NCBI GenBank assembly: GCA_029240075.1
Contig: JARBTQ010000013.1
Location: forward strand, 1-61,058
Source of the DNA: Chlamydiales bacterium
GTDB lineage: Bacteria > Chlamydiota > Chlamydiia > Chlamydiales > JARBTQ01
Length of the DNA stretch: 61,058 nucleotides
Direction of reading: 5' to 3'
Shown here: positions 37,240-46,489 of the stretch, in pieces
How the letters are laid out: each line of letters starts with the position of its first letter
How positions within the stretch are numbered: position 1 is the first letter of the stretch
Program-made: the position numbers and the translations under genes
Notes under the pieces: model-generated
What the model saw: the letters and a program-made list of their open reading frames with translations, nothing else
The model's database searches: none
What the model was told of the DNA's origin: nothing

Positions 37240-38232
37240 TTATTGACCATGTTCTTTAAGGTATTCAGCGATCCAGCGAGCTGCGTAAGAAACGATAATG
37301 TCAGCCCCAGCTCGTTTAATAGCAGTTAAAGCTTCAAGCATTACCTTATCACTATCCATCCACCCTTTTTGTGCTGCTGCATGTATCATGGCGTATTCGC
37401 CACTAACTTGGTAGGCGACTAAGGGCAGGTTTGTTTTTGCTTTAACCTTACTAATAATATCCAGATAAAATAGGGCAGGTTTGACTAATAAATAATCAGC
37501 GCCTTCAACTTCATCTAAAGCTGCCTCGATTAAGGCTTCTCTTGAATTACCTATGTCCATTTGGTAAGTTTTTTTATCGCTAAAACGGGGAGTTGATCGT
37601 AAAGCCTCACGAAAAGGGGCATAAAGGGATGAGGCATATTTAGCTGTGTAGGACATGATACTAACCTGAGAAAAATCAGCTTGGTCTAATGCAGAGCGGA
37701 GTGTGCCTACTCGTCCATCCATCATATCACTTGGAGCAATAATATCAATTCCAGCTTCAGCTTGCACTAAGGCCATCTTAGATAAAACTTTTAGTGTTGC
37801 GTCATTATCAATTTCGCCCTTTGCATTGACTATTCCATCATGACCATGTGAAGTGTAGGGATCTAAGGCTACGTCGGTAATTAAACATAATTCAGGGAGC
37901 TCCTTCTTAAAGGCTCTGATAGCTTGTTGCATCATAGCATTAGGATTTAAAGCTTCAGACCCTGTTAAATCTCTTAGCTCGGGAGAAACATAGGGGAATA
38001 GCATAACAGCAGGGATCCCTAGTTTCATTAGTGCTTCTGCTTCTACTAAAGCTTCATCTATTGAAAAACGGCTAATTCCTGGTAAGCTAGGAATTGGATC
38101 TCGTATGCGAGAACCTTCCGTTAAAAATAGAGGAGAAACAAAATTACTAGGGTGAAGGCGAATCTCGCGTACCATTTCTCTAACAGCTGGAGTTTTACGA
38201 TTACGTCTAGGGCGCCTAAATAAAAAATCCAT
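37240..38232 (-). CDS. hemB: Porphobilinogen synthase (delta-aminolevulinate dehydratase)
   Basis: 330 residues. Condenses two 5-aminolevulinates to porphobilinogen in tetrapyrrole synthesis. Schiff-base lysines are Lys198 (S-Y-T-A-K) and Lys251 (L-L-V-K-P-A). The metal loop reads D-V-A-L-D-P-Y-T-S-H-G-H-D: Ala122, Asp124 and Asp132 take the places of the zinc-binding cysteines. That marks the Mg2+/K+-dependent, zinc-independent subclass. AAGGAA lies upstream of ATG 38232. It stands alone, with a direct copy of the family-1 repeat on each side (37071 and 38371). Confidence 0.95.
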   Translation of the reverse strand: MDFLFRRPRRNRKTPAVREMVREIRLHPSNFVSPLFLTEGSRIRDPIPSLPGISRFSIDEALVEAEALMKLGIPAVMLFPYVSPELRDLTGSEALNPNAMMQQAIRAFKKELPELCLITDVALDPYTSHGHDGIVNAKGEIDNDATLKVLSKMALVQAEAGIDIIAPSDMMDGRVGTLRSALDQADFSQVSIMSYTAKYASSLYAPFREALRSTPRFSDKKTYQMDIGNSREALIEAALDEVEGADYLLVKPALFYLDIISKVKAKTNLPLVAYQVSGEYAMIHAAAQKGWMDSDKVMLEALTAIKRAGADIIVSYAARWIAEYLKEHGQ

Positions 38233-38370
38233 GGTATAGTTCCTTCATTTACCGTAAGTCAAATTTGACAGAATTATAAGGGGCTAATCACTTTTAGTTG
38301 AACTTTATTGATAACGGATTACTATTTTTTGAGCTAGGGAAATTGAACCTCTTCCAAAACTTGTCATAAT

Positions 38371-38393
38371 AAAACCTAGCCGCGCAGTGTATA
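38371..38393 (+). repeat. Dispersed repeat, family 1, copy 2
   Basis: The 23-base core matches copy 3 (56101-56123, reverse) at 21 of 23 positions. Same orientation as copy 1, about 1.3 kb away, on the other side of hemB. It lies in a 280-base AT-rich gap before the unknown gene at 38520. Confidence 0.55.
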
Positions 38394-38519
38394 CATAAAT
38401 AATATAACGAATTATTTAGTTTATATTCTGGTTGTGATTTTTTTGTTTAAATTTGTTGAATTTAAATATTAAATTAAGTATTATTTTAATTTATTATTTA
38501 TTCTAATAAGGATTTGGCA

Positions 38520-39707
38520 ATGATAAATGCTACGAATGGAGAATTAAATGTAATTCCCTCTCTTAATTGTTCTGAAGCAATTTTTTACAATTTGAACACA
38601 CTAAAGAGTCAAGAAAAATTCAGGAAGAAGCTTTTAAATGCATTAAAAAAGGAAAATGGGTCGGAAAATATACAAACGCGAATGGGTAATATATTTAGTG
38701 AATGTACTAGTAAAGCCTACCCCATGATCAAGAATTTGGATGACCAATTAGTTCTGAAAAAATATGAAATTATATTTGAAGATGTTTTAAAACGATTAGA
38801 TGTTAATTTTACTCTTAAAATAGGCCCCCGGAGTTCCTCTGTATTCAAATGTATAAATGTAGCTTATAGCAAAGAAATTGTCAAAGCGAAATTCAATTTG
38901 TTGGTAAACCATAAGAGTTTCACAGATAAAGAAACTACAGAAGAATATAGTATGAGCGTATCAGTCAAAACAAAGAATGCGGCTGGACATATGATAAGGA
39001 GCGTCAGTGCTTCCCACTCTGGTAACCAGTATTATGGTACTTTAAAATCTAAAGAGGTAACGGAACACGAAATGGGTTCGACAAGCCTACGAATGGTCAA
39101 GAATGAAGAATCCCTGACCATTGACGATAAGATTCAAGATTTAATTAGCATTTATGATCTCAACTATGTTTTGATTAAAGCAGAAAACGTGACAGACCGT
39201 ACAAAACAAGTATTAAATGCAGAGAATGAAGAGATTAAGTCAGGCATAAAAGAGATTGACTCCTATATACGTAATATACGTTCCTCAGAGGGATATGAAG
39301 AAAAAAGTGGTAAAATTTTAGTGTCTCAAACAACTCAACATCTAAATGATAACAAAATTCAAACTAAAGAGGTTATAGCTACTACTCATGCTTTGAATTT
39401 AGTACAGCAATTCATATTTGCTGAATCATTCAGAGAGCTAGAAAAAGAAATTTTGTCTTTTAAAAAAAGCGTAAACGAGTTGCGAGATAGTTCCTTAAAT
39501 AAAAATTCTACTGCCTTTTTGGATAAAGTAGAGGATTTAATAAAAAGGACTTCTATGCTTTACGAAGATTCAAAACTTTTTCCAAAATATAATTTTAAAC
39601 TTCGGCTTTATCATCAACAACTCGCTGAAAAACAAGAAATTTTATTTTTCAAAGAAAATGAAACTATAATAGAAGAATTGGATACAGCTGTTAAGACAGA
39701 ACAGTAA
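38520..39707 (+). CDS. Unknown protein, possible effector
   Basis: 395 residues from ATG 38520, which follows AAGGA (38508-38512) by seven bases; the in-frame TTG at 38514 is worse. The N-terminal half is mixed, with a beta-like Ser/Thr-rich region (about 125-185; S-M-S-V-S-V-K-T). The C-terminal half is Lys/Glu-rich helix, probably coiled coil (about 215-390). There is no signal peptide or membrane helix. I recognise no domain. It converges on the RhoGEF-domain gene across 220 bases and sits in AT-rich DNA next to a dispersed repeat, consistent with an accessory, host-interaction locus (inference). Confidence 0.65.
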   Translation: MINATNGELNVIPSLNCSEAIFYNLNTLKSQEKFRKKLLNALKKENGSENIQTRMGNIFSECTSKAYPMIKNLDDQLVLKKYEIIFEDVLKRLDVNFTLKIGPRSSSVFKCINVAYSKEIVKAKFNLLVNHKSFTDKETTEEYSMSVSVKTKNAAGHMIRSVSASHSGNQYYGTLKSKEVTEHEMGSTSLRMVKNEESLTIDDKIQDLISIYDLNYVLIKAENVTDRTKQVLNAENEEIKSGIKEIDSYIRNIRSSEGYEEKSGKILVSQTTQHLNDNKIQTKEVIATTHALNLVQQFIFAESFRELEKEILSFKKSVNELRDSSLNKNSTAFLDKVEDLIKRTSMLYEDSKLFPKYNFKLRLYHQQLAEKQEILFFKENETIIEELDTAVKTEQ

Positions 39708-39720
39708 TTCATTAAAATAG

Positions 39721-39746
39721 ACCTGGTCCTTTTAAAAGCACCAGGT
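39721..39746 (+). terminator. Hairpin between convergent genes
   Basis: ACCTGGT (39721-39727) pairs with ACCAGGT (39740-39746) around a 12-base loop, 14 bases after the stop of the unknown gene. T-runs are weak on both sides (TCTAAATAG; ATTTTAATGAATT on the minus strand). Possibly shared by both genes. Confidence 0.4.
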
Positions 39747-39927
39747 TCTAAATAGTGCTAGGAAGAATTTATGGCATGAATTTTGATTAAAGAAATGCCG
39801 GTATAAGTTGTTAATTATCAAAAAACTTACTAGATTTTTATAGAAAATCAACAGCAGCAGTTCGAAAGAAATCATGAAAGGACTTTAATGCAATCTTCAC
39901 TTTTGTCTTTGCTTTCAGAATACCATT

Positions 39928-42900
39928 TTAAAGCTCTAGGGATCGTTCATCAGAAGGTAGCGCTATAGTTAAAATATGTAATTTTTTTGAAAATTTTTCT
40001 AGATTGTTCAATTGTTCCTTTTTAAAATTTGATACAGAGCTAGAATCACTATTTTGATGAGTATAATTTTCCTCGATAAATTTTTGTAGGTATTCGGAGA
40101 AAGGTTGCTTAAAAGGTTGAAGAATGTTTTCTAAAAGAGCTTTAATTTCACTTAACTGTTGGCCGTGCTCTTTAGAAAAAGAATTTGGTAATTTTTGAAA
40201 ACTTTTTAATAATTTATAATATCCCTTTATCCTATCCCCTAGCGAAAACTCCTCTTCTGCATTTTTTAGCCCATCTATACTATTGATCTGCTTTCCAAAC
40301 TCAGTTAAAGAAGTCTTGAGAGAATCAAGCTGGTACATTAATTTTTTATTTAGTTCTGCTGTACTAGAGGTTTTTTCTTTTTTTGAAATGGATAAACTGT
40401 GCTCTAAAATTTTTGCTTCTTCTATAATTTGGTTAGTTCCTCTGGATGATTGTGCTAAAAATTGAGCTTTTTCGCTTAAATTACGAATCTCTTTCTTTAC
40501 AGGCGATGTCTTATCTTTTAAATCTTTGTAAGTTTCTTTAGTTTTTGCTTTAAAACCATTTTTTTCAGGATTTATCAAATTTTTACTTAAATCTTGGAGG
40601 CTAGCAATCCTAGATGCAAAAAAGGCTTTCATCTGTGTAACATCATGTCCTATAGATTCAAAAAATCTTATCTTAAATTCTTGTTTTTGTAATTCTCTGA
40701 TTTCTTGCTCTAAGACCTTTTTTACAAGCTTTTTTGTGGCTAAGCGATAACCTGTATCTTCCTTACTGCCACCTTCACTTATATGTGGCACTATTCCAAG
40801 TTTGCTATTATCTGAGATTACTAACTTGTTCTTCTTTAATAATTTTCGTAGATAACTGTTATTTAATATTTCTAGCAATTGACTTGTAGGTAATATTTTT
40901 TCCTCATTCTTCCTTTTAGCTTCATTAATAGAGATTACACTATCCGTAACTTGTGTCGGATGAAATAAAAACCGTTGAGAAGTAGTAGGGTTTTCACCTA
41001 TTGTAAGCTTTTTGTAGATGTCGGCAGCAAGCATTTGATGCCGGGGTGGCCTTTGTACAGGTTGAATTACAGAATCAGATAAATTGGCGCTAAAGGAATA
41101 TTTTTTTAGATTATTTTCGAGTTCCTGCATGAAAGGTTTATTATCTAGCTTGAGATAGTTAATTGTTTTTAACATCTCTTCATATTTTAACGTCCAATCA
41201 GTATGAAGAGCTGTATAGTTATGCAATAAACACTTGTTATAAAAAATATTTAAAGTTAAAAAAATGTCATTTTGAATTTGTACCTGATTTTGGCTTATAA
41301 TCCTGTATTGATTCTTCCAGCCTTCAATATTATCTTTTAATTGCTCTTCAGAAAACTTTTTCAGCTCCAAATTTCCAGCTGTTGCTTCCTGAGAGCTTAG
41401 GAACTCAAGGCGGCTTTTACCTTCTTTGATCTCTTTTGTGTATGACTTAAGAGAAGAGTAAGCTGCTTTTAAATCTTTGTAGGAATTCTGCTCTGTTGCA
41501 GTTGAAATTAATTTATTAAGTAAAGAAGAAAATTCTATTATTTCTGCAAGTCCTGACATAAGTGTTACTTCTTGATCAGAAGTCAAAGCGTTTTTTGTCT
41601 GTTTTAGAGTCGATTGCGTATCTTCTAAAGACCTTAAGGCAGCTTGCATATTTTCCAAATAGGAAAATTCTGTTTTAGCGATCTCCTCAAAAATATCAAG
41701 ATATGCGGGCTTAATAAATTTTTGTAAGTGATCTATTTCCGTATCTATCGCTTCCAAAGTTAATATATTAAAAGTTGCTTCTGGTATTGCATCAGTCGGC
41801 TCATTAGGTGGATTTTTTTCATGAAATTTTAGAGCCAATGCCCCATCCTTTCGTGCTCTTTGTTCCAGAAAAGCTAAAAAGGTTTCTCTAAATTTTTGAT
41901 TTTCATTAGACTTACTTGCTTCCAACCAGTATTTGCTACCTTTTAAGAGGACTATGTTATCATGGGAAACTTGAACTTGTGCATATAATTCCTCTTTTTC
42001 AGCATTTAACTTTTCTAATGGAGATTGGTCGCCTGATTGTATAGATTTTTCAATTCTTTCATCTAATGATTCAAGTTTTTCCCTAACAGCTTCTATGTTT
42101 GATTCTAAGTTCTGCCTTTGTTGGTTTATCCATCCCGTGATAACATCTTGTATAGTATATGATGTCTCTAGTTGGTTTGAACTCTGCTTAGAACCCGATT
42201 TAAGAGGTGGATTATTTTTAAAAACAACTTCATTACTATCATTTAAGGAAAGATCCTGAGATGTATATTTAAATATACCACTTGTATTTTCATCCCTCAG
42301 TAAAATATCTAATTGGTTTACAGCTTGAGATAAAGCACTATTACCGCTCTCTAAATCTTCAGCTGGTATTGCAGTAAATTCTACAGTTAAGCTAGTTTCA
42401 ATTTTTGTTGGTTTCTCAATTGTCGAAGCTTTAGTAGGGAGAATTGAGGGCTGTTCTAAACCTTTCATCAATTCTTCAAGTTCACTAAGAGAAGGAGGGG
42501 TCTCCTCTGGTAAATGCTCAACTTCTGCTGTGGAAATGGGGGATAAAAGGGAATTATCAAAATTTTCTTCTGTTTTGTACGGTTCTCCTACCAATGTATC
42601 GAGTTCTTCTAGCACTTGTTGTTTTGTGTAATCCACTTTTTTAGAATCTGTCGATAAAGAAAAATTTTTAGAAGATATTTCAGCGGTGCTTTTTACGGTT
42701 TTCAACATTTTTAACTGCCGCCACTCTTGATAATTGGCAAGCAGGGTTTTGATTTCTGAATTATTGATATCAGCATTTGGTCCAGTAATAGTAGCCACCC
42801 AATTGTTACTTGATTTGGCATTAAGAAAATCGATTAAACTTACTAGTTTAGAACTGGGGCTACTAGCATAGTTATTTTTAGCCTCTTTTATATAATTACT

Positions 42901-43464
42901 GACAGAACCACTTTTTGATGTGATCTCAAATTTAGCTAGAGTTTTAAGTTTGTCCAGCTGGCGCAAATCTCTTTTAGCCGCTAAATTTTTATGAGATATA
43001 ATCTCATTATCGGTAAGCTTTGCTTCACTATTTTTGATAGTATACTGACCTTCTTTTATTTCTATAGAATAGGTAAGACTTTTAACTTGTTTGATTTGAG
43101 TAGAAGGTCCATGTTGTAACGCTTTATAATCTTCACGAGCTTGTTCAGCAGCTCGTACTACTTTTCCAACTTGAAGTGCTAAAGCCTCCCTATTATTCGT
43201 TACATCTTTGAGGGTGGTTTTTAGAGTAATCCATTTGCTGTCAGTTGTCGATGATGCGGCGATTTTACCTTCCTGAGGATCTCTATTTTTAATTCGAATT
43301 TGAACCGTATAAACAGTATGGTCGCCAGCTTTTTCAGCTGTAATTCTAATATTGTCTTTGTCTTGGTTTGTGTTTTTTAGCAGTAGCGGATTTTTAAGTG
43401 AGCCATTTTGAATTTGATCGATGGAATTTTGAAAAATATGCGAATTATCATAAATACTCATCAT
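39928..43464 (-). CDS. Large protein with a Dbl-homology (RhoGEF) domain, probable effector
   Basis: 1178 residues. Residues about 585-825 read as a DH domain, the catalytic fold of eukaryotic Rho guanine-nucleotide exchange factors. CR1-like I-F-E-E-I-A-K-T-E-F-S-Y-L is followed by L-T-S-D-Q-E-V-T-L-M and I-I-E-F-S-S-L-L-N-K-L. A helix with F-Y-N-K-C-L-L-H-N-Y precedes the CR3 signature V-I-Q-P-V-Q-R-P-P-R-H-Q-M-L (about 798-811; the family pattern is P-V-Q-R-x-x-R-Y-x-L-L). No PH domain is evident after it. The N-terminal third is Ser/Thr/Lys-rich; the C-terminus is coiled-coil-like. No signal peptide. The start is ATG 43464 or the next codon (43461); AGGG lies just before both. Bacteria have no Rho GTPases, so the target is presumably in the host (inference). 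potA lies 250 bases away in divergent orientation. Confidence 0.82.
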   Translation of the reverse strand: MMSIYDNSHIFQNSIDQIQNGSLKNPLLLKNTNQDKDNIRITAEKAGDHTVYTVQIRIKNRDPQEGKIAASSTTDSKWITLKTTLKDVTNNREALALQVGKVVRAAEQAREDYKALQHGPSTQIKQVKSLTYSIEIKEGQYTIKNSEAKLTDNEIISHKNLAAKRDLRQLDKLKTLAKFEITSKSGSVSNYIKEAKNNYASSPSSKLVSLIDFLNAKSSNNWVATITGPNADINNSEIKTLLANYQEWRQLKMLKTVKSTAEISSKNFSLSTDSKKVDYTKQQVLEELDTLVGEPYKTEENFDNSLLSPISTAEVEHLPEETPPSLSELEELMKGLEQPSILPTKASTIEKPTKIETSLTVEFTAIPAEDLESGNSALSQAVNQLDILLRDENTSGIFKYTSQDLSLNDSNEVVFKNNPPLKSGSKQSSNQLETSYTIQDVITGWINQQRQNLESNIEAVREKLESLDERIEKSIQSGDQSPLEKLNAEKEELYAQVQVSHDNIVLLKGSKYWLEASKSNENQKFRETFLAFLEQRARKDGALALKFHEKNPPNEPTDAIPEATFNILTLEAIDTEIDHLQKFIKPAYLDIFEEIAKTEFSYLENMQAALRSLEDTQSTLKQTKNALTSDQEVTLMSGLAEIIEFSSLLNKLISTATEQNSYKDLKAAYSSLKSYTKEIKEGKSRLEFLSSQEATAGNLELKKFSEEQLKDNIEGWKNQYRIISQNQVQIQNDIFLTLNIFYNKCLLHNYTALHTDWTLKYEEMLKTINYLKLDNKPFMQELENNLKKYSFSANLSDSVIQPVQRPPRHQMLAADIYKKLTIGENPTTSQRFLFHPTQVTDSVISINEAKRKNEEKILPTSQLLEILNNSYLRKLLKKNKLVISDNSKLGIVPHISEGGSKEDTGYRLATKKLVKKVLEQEIRELQKQEFKIRFFESIGHDVTQMKAFFASRIASLQDLSKNLINPEKNGFKAKTKETYKDLKDKTSPVKKEIRNLSEKAQFLAQSSRGTNQIIEEAKILEHSLSISKKEKTSSTAELNKKLMYQLDSLKTSLTEFGKQINSIDGLKNAEEEFSLGDRIKGYYKLLKSFQKLPNSFSKEHGQQLSEIKALLENILQPFKQPFSEYLQKFIEENYTHQNSDSSSVSNFKKEQLNNLEKFSKKLHILTIALPSDERSLEL

Positions 43465-43714
43465 ACACCCTGAATTTTATATTTATTTTATTTACTATCT
43501 AAAAATTATTAATAAATTATAAAGGTACATGTTCTTAATATTACATTTTATAAGGGAGATAAAATAGAATACAGAGCAGGTTGATACGAATGAATATCTA
43601 TTAAATTAAAGATAGGGTGTGATTCTTTTTCCTCTTTTTGATCAAATGTGCTAGAGTAATCCCATAATTTTATAGAGTGAATCGACTAAAAGTGTACAGG
43701 TAGTTAGGGATACG

Positions 43715-44809
43715 ATGAGATCAATTCGCGTTGAGCGTGTAAGTAAAACTTTAAATGGAGAGCAGATCCTTGCTGATCTGAGTTTGACAATTCCTTCTGG
43801 AAAGTTCTTTGCTCTATTAGGACCAAGCGGCTGTGGTAAAACTACTTTATTGCGAATTATTGGGGGATTTGAAAAACCTGATTCTGGACGTCTATTTTTA
43901 GGCGAAAATGAAATTACACATTTACCTATCAATAAGCGTAGAATTAATACTGTTTTCCAAAATTATGCGTTATTTCCCCATCTCAATGTTTTTGACAACA
44001 TAGCCTATAGTTTACGCCTTAAAAAAATACCACTGGAAATTATTCAGGAAAAAGTTTTCCAAATTCTTAAGGCTGTTAATTTAGAAAGTCATGCTTATAA
44101 AGAAATTGCTCAACTTTCTGGAGGACAACAACAGCGAGTCGCATTAGCGCGTGCTATTATCAACGAGCCAGATGTCTTACTTTTGGATGAACCACTAGCT
44201 GCTTTAGATTTTAAGTTACGTGAAAAGATGTTGATTGAGTTGATTGAATTACAAGATAAACTCAAAACAACTTTTATTTATGTTACACATGACCAGCTAG
44301 AAGCGCTTACTGTTGCCGATCAAATGGCTATCATGAACCAAGATGGCGAGATTGAGCAAATTGGTACACCTAAAGAAATTTATGAATTTCCAGTATCTTC
44401 TTTTGTCGCGGAATTTGTAGGAACAACTAATATTTTGAAAGGTGCTTTGCAACTTAACTCAAGCTCAGAAGCTAGTATAGAGATCCCTGGGTTGGGAAAT
44501 TTTCAAGTCTATTTACCCCAGCACAAAGATTGGATGCAAAATGGTCGCTCTGTAGCAATGAGTTTAAGGCCAGAGAAGATCTTAATCACAAAACGGGAGA
44601 TGGAGGGCTTTTCAAATAAATTAAGTGGTACTGTAGAAGCAATTGTATATCATGGGCGCTCTACTCAGTATAATGTGAAATTACCTAATCAGCAGATCTT
44701 GCAAGTCTTTGAACAAAATGAGGAGCATTTTCTGCAAGATGAGATCGATTACGATCACGAAGTTAACCTTTATTGGCAGAAAGATAATGTAGTGATATTG
44801 GAGCGTTAA
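43715..44809 (+). CDS. potA: Spermidine/putrescine ABC transporter ATPase
   Basis: 364 residues. The ATPase domain has Walker A G-P-S-G-C-G-K-T-T (about 37-45), signature L-S-G-G-Q-Q-Q-R-V-A-L-A-R-A (about 134-147), Walker B L-L-L-D-E-P (about 152-157), and a C-terminal TOBE-type domain (about 245-360; M-S-L-R-P-E-K-I). It energises PotABCD uptake of polyamines. It is the first of four genes with the standard order A-B-C-D and 0-20 base spacing. The ribosome site (AGGGAT) is weak. Family-level assignment to polyamines comes from the permeases and PotD. Confidence 0.93.
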   Translation: MRSIRVERVSKTLNGEQILADLSLTIPSGKFFALLGPSGCGKTTLLRIIGGFEKPDSGRLFLGENEITHLPINKRRINTVFQNYALFPHLNVFDNIAYSLRLKKIPLEIIQEKVFQILKAVNLESHAYKEIAQLSGGQQQRVALARAIINEPDVLLLDEPLAALDFKLREKMLIELIELQDKLKTTFIYVTHDQLEALTVADQMAIMNQDGEIEQIGTPKEIYEFPVSSFVAEFVGTTNILKGALQLNSSSEASIEIPGLGNFQVYLPQHKDWMQNGRSVAMSLRPEKILITKREMEGFSNKLSGTVEAIVYHGRSTQYNVKLPNQQILQVFEQNEEHFLQDEIDYDHEVNLYWQKDNVVILER

Positions 44810-44811
44810 CT

Positions 44812-45684
44812 TTGAAGAATGTAGCTAAATTATTCAAAGAATTTCCCTTTTTCCTGGGAGCCCCCGCTTTATTATGGCAAGTGTTGTTTTTGTATCTCCC
44901 ACTTTTATTTATTGTAGGGATCAGCATAACTCAATTTTCTAGTACAGGGGAGTATGAAGGGCTCACTTTGCGGCACTACGTGCCTTTTTTTACAGCAACT
45001 TACTTTAGGGTTATTTTCCGTTCACTAGCCTTAGCTGCAATAAATACACTTTTTTGCTTTCTGCTAGCTTATCCAGTAGCCTATTTTATTGTATTTAGAG
45101 CAAAAAGGTTTAAAACTTTGTTTCTATTTTTGCTCATAGTTCCTTTTTGGGTAAATTTCTTATTACATGTGTATGCATGGTTTTTCTTGTTAGAGAGGGG
45201 AGGAGTGGTAAATCGCTTCTTGATGTGGATTGGAATGATAGAACAGCCTTTAACCCTTCTAAACTCTCAATTTGCAGTTTCTTTAGGAATGCTTTATTGC
45301 TATTTACCATTTATGGCTTTGCCAATTTACTCTGCCTTAGAGCGGTTTGATCGCAGGCTAATAGAAGCCTCACTTGATTTAGGAGCCTCTCCTTGGGAAA
45401 CTTTTAGAAAAGTGACATTTCCCGTAACTTACCCAGGATGGCAATCGGGGCTGTTTTTAGTATTTATTCCCTCTTCCGCAGAGTTTGCAATTCCGGCTCT
45501 ATTAGGAGGGGATAAACATGTATTTATGGGAAGTGTAATTGCACAATATGTTCTAGGAAGTCAAACTTTGCCTTTAGGTGCTGCTTTTACAGTCATTTGT
45601 TGTGTAATTCTAGTATTGTGTCTGTCCCTAACTTATCACTGGGTGCAAAAAACTTTTTCTTATTTTCGTAGAGGGATTGCGTAA
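44812..45684 (+). CDS. potB: Spermidine/putrescine ABC transporter permease
   Basis: 290 residues, about six hydrophobic helices. The cytoplasmic EAA loop reads E-A-S-L-D-L-G-A-S-P-W-E-T-F and contacts PotA. The start is TTG 44812: GGAG at 44800-44803 sits eight bases upstream and no ATG follows in frame near it. potA ends three bases earlier, and the stop overlaps the potC ATG by one base. It forms half of the membrane channel. Confidence 0.92.
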   Translation: MKNVAKLFKEFPFFLGAPALLWQVLFLYLPLLFIVGISITQFSSTGEYEGLTLRHYVPFFTATYFRVIFRSLALAAINTLFCFLLAYPVAYFIVFRAKRFKTLFLFLLIVPFWVNFLLHVYAWFFLLERGGVVNRFLMWIGMIEQPLTLLNSQFAVSLGMLYCYLPFMALPIYSALERFDRRLIEASLDLGASPWETFRKVTFPVTYPGWQSGLFLVFIPSSAEFAIPALLGGDKHVFMGSVIAQYVLGSQTLPLGAAFTVICCVILVLCLSLTYHWVQKTFSYFRRGIA

Positions 45685-46472
45685 TGAGTGGGATCGCAAA
45701 TTATCTAAAGTCTGTAGCTTTACCTTTATTTGTCTTTTTGACTTATTTATTTCTCTATTTACCTATTGTCGTGCTTGTTGTTTTTTCATTTAATCAAGCC
45801 CCTTTTCCCGATGCTTGGAAAGGGTTTTCATGGATGTGGTATAAAGAATTAATGGTATCCCCCCATATTTGGAGTGCTTTTGAAAACTCGCTAATTGTAT
45901 CGGTGACTGCTACTTTTTTAAGTTTATTAATGGGGGTCTTCTTAGTCTACTATCATGTCAAAACAGGACATCTTACTAAACTTTTATTCCTATTTTATGG
46001 AAATTTAGTGATACCTGAGGTTGTCTTAGCTGTAGGATTGCTTATTTTATTGTCATTTTGTTCCATTCCTTTGGGGATCCCTACTTTAATTATCGCACAT
46101 ACAGTACTTGGGCTAGGCTTTGCAGTGCCTATCATCTATGCTCAGTATAAAGATCTCGACTATCGCCTCATGGAGGCTTCTTTAGACCTTGGTGCTAACT
46201 CGACTCAGACATTTTTTAAAATTATTCTGCCTTTGCTAACTCCTTCTATTATTGCATCAGGGTTGTTGATATTTATTATTTCGTTCGATGACTTTTTACT
46301 CTCTTTTTTTTGTGCAGGAAGTTCTTCGCAGACCCTTTCTTTATATCTTTTCACAACTTTACGTGCAGGAGTTTCACCAGTCGTCAATGCTCTAGCAACT
46401 GTATTGCTTATTTTTAGTAGCCTTTTGGTTTTCGTTTTCTGTTCCTTAAGGGTCAAATCAAGAATTTTTTAG
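45684..46472 (+). CDS. potC: Spermidine/putrescine ABC transporter permease
   Basis: 262 residues, six hydrophobic helices. EAA loop E-A-S-L-D-L-G-A-N-S-T-Q-T-F; late motif I-I-S-F-D-D-F-L-L-S-F-F is characteristic of PotC-type permeases. ATG 45684 uses the last base of the potB stop, with GAGGGA upstream, so translation is coupled. It pairs with PotB. Confidence 0.92.
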   Translation: MSGIANYLKSVALPLFVFLTYLFLYLPIVVLVVFSFNQAPFPDAWKGFSWMWYKELMVSPHIWSAFENSLIVSVTATFLSLLMGVFLVYYHVKTGHLTKLLFLFYGNLVIPEVVLAVGLLILLSFCSIPLGIPTLIIAHTVLGLGFAVPIIYAQYKDLDYRLMEASLDLGANSTQTFFKIILPLLTPSIIASGLLIFIISFDDFLLSFFCAGSSSQTLSLYLFTTLRAGVSPVVNALATVLLIFSSLLVFVFCSLRVKSRIF

Positions 46473-46489
46473 TAAGAGTATAAAAGCCC

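Noticed and set aside
43651-43932. 93-codon minus-strand frame upstream of potA
   Set aside because: It lies opposite the well-supported potA start and Walker A motif; shadow frame.
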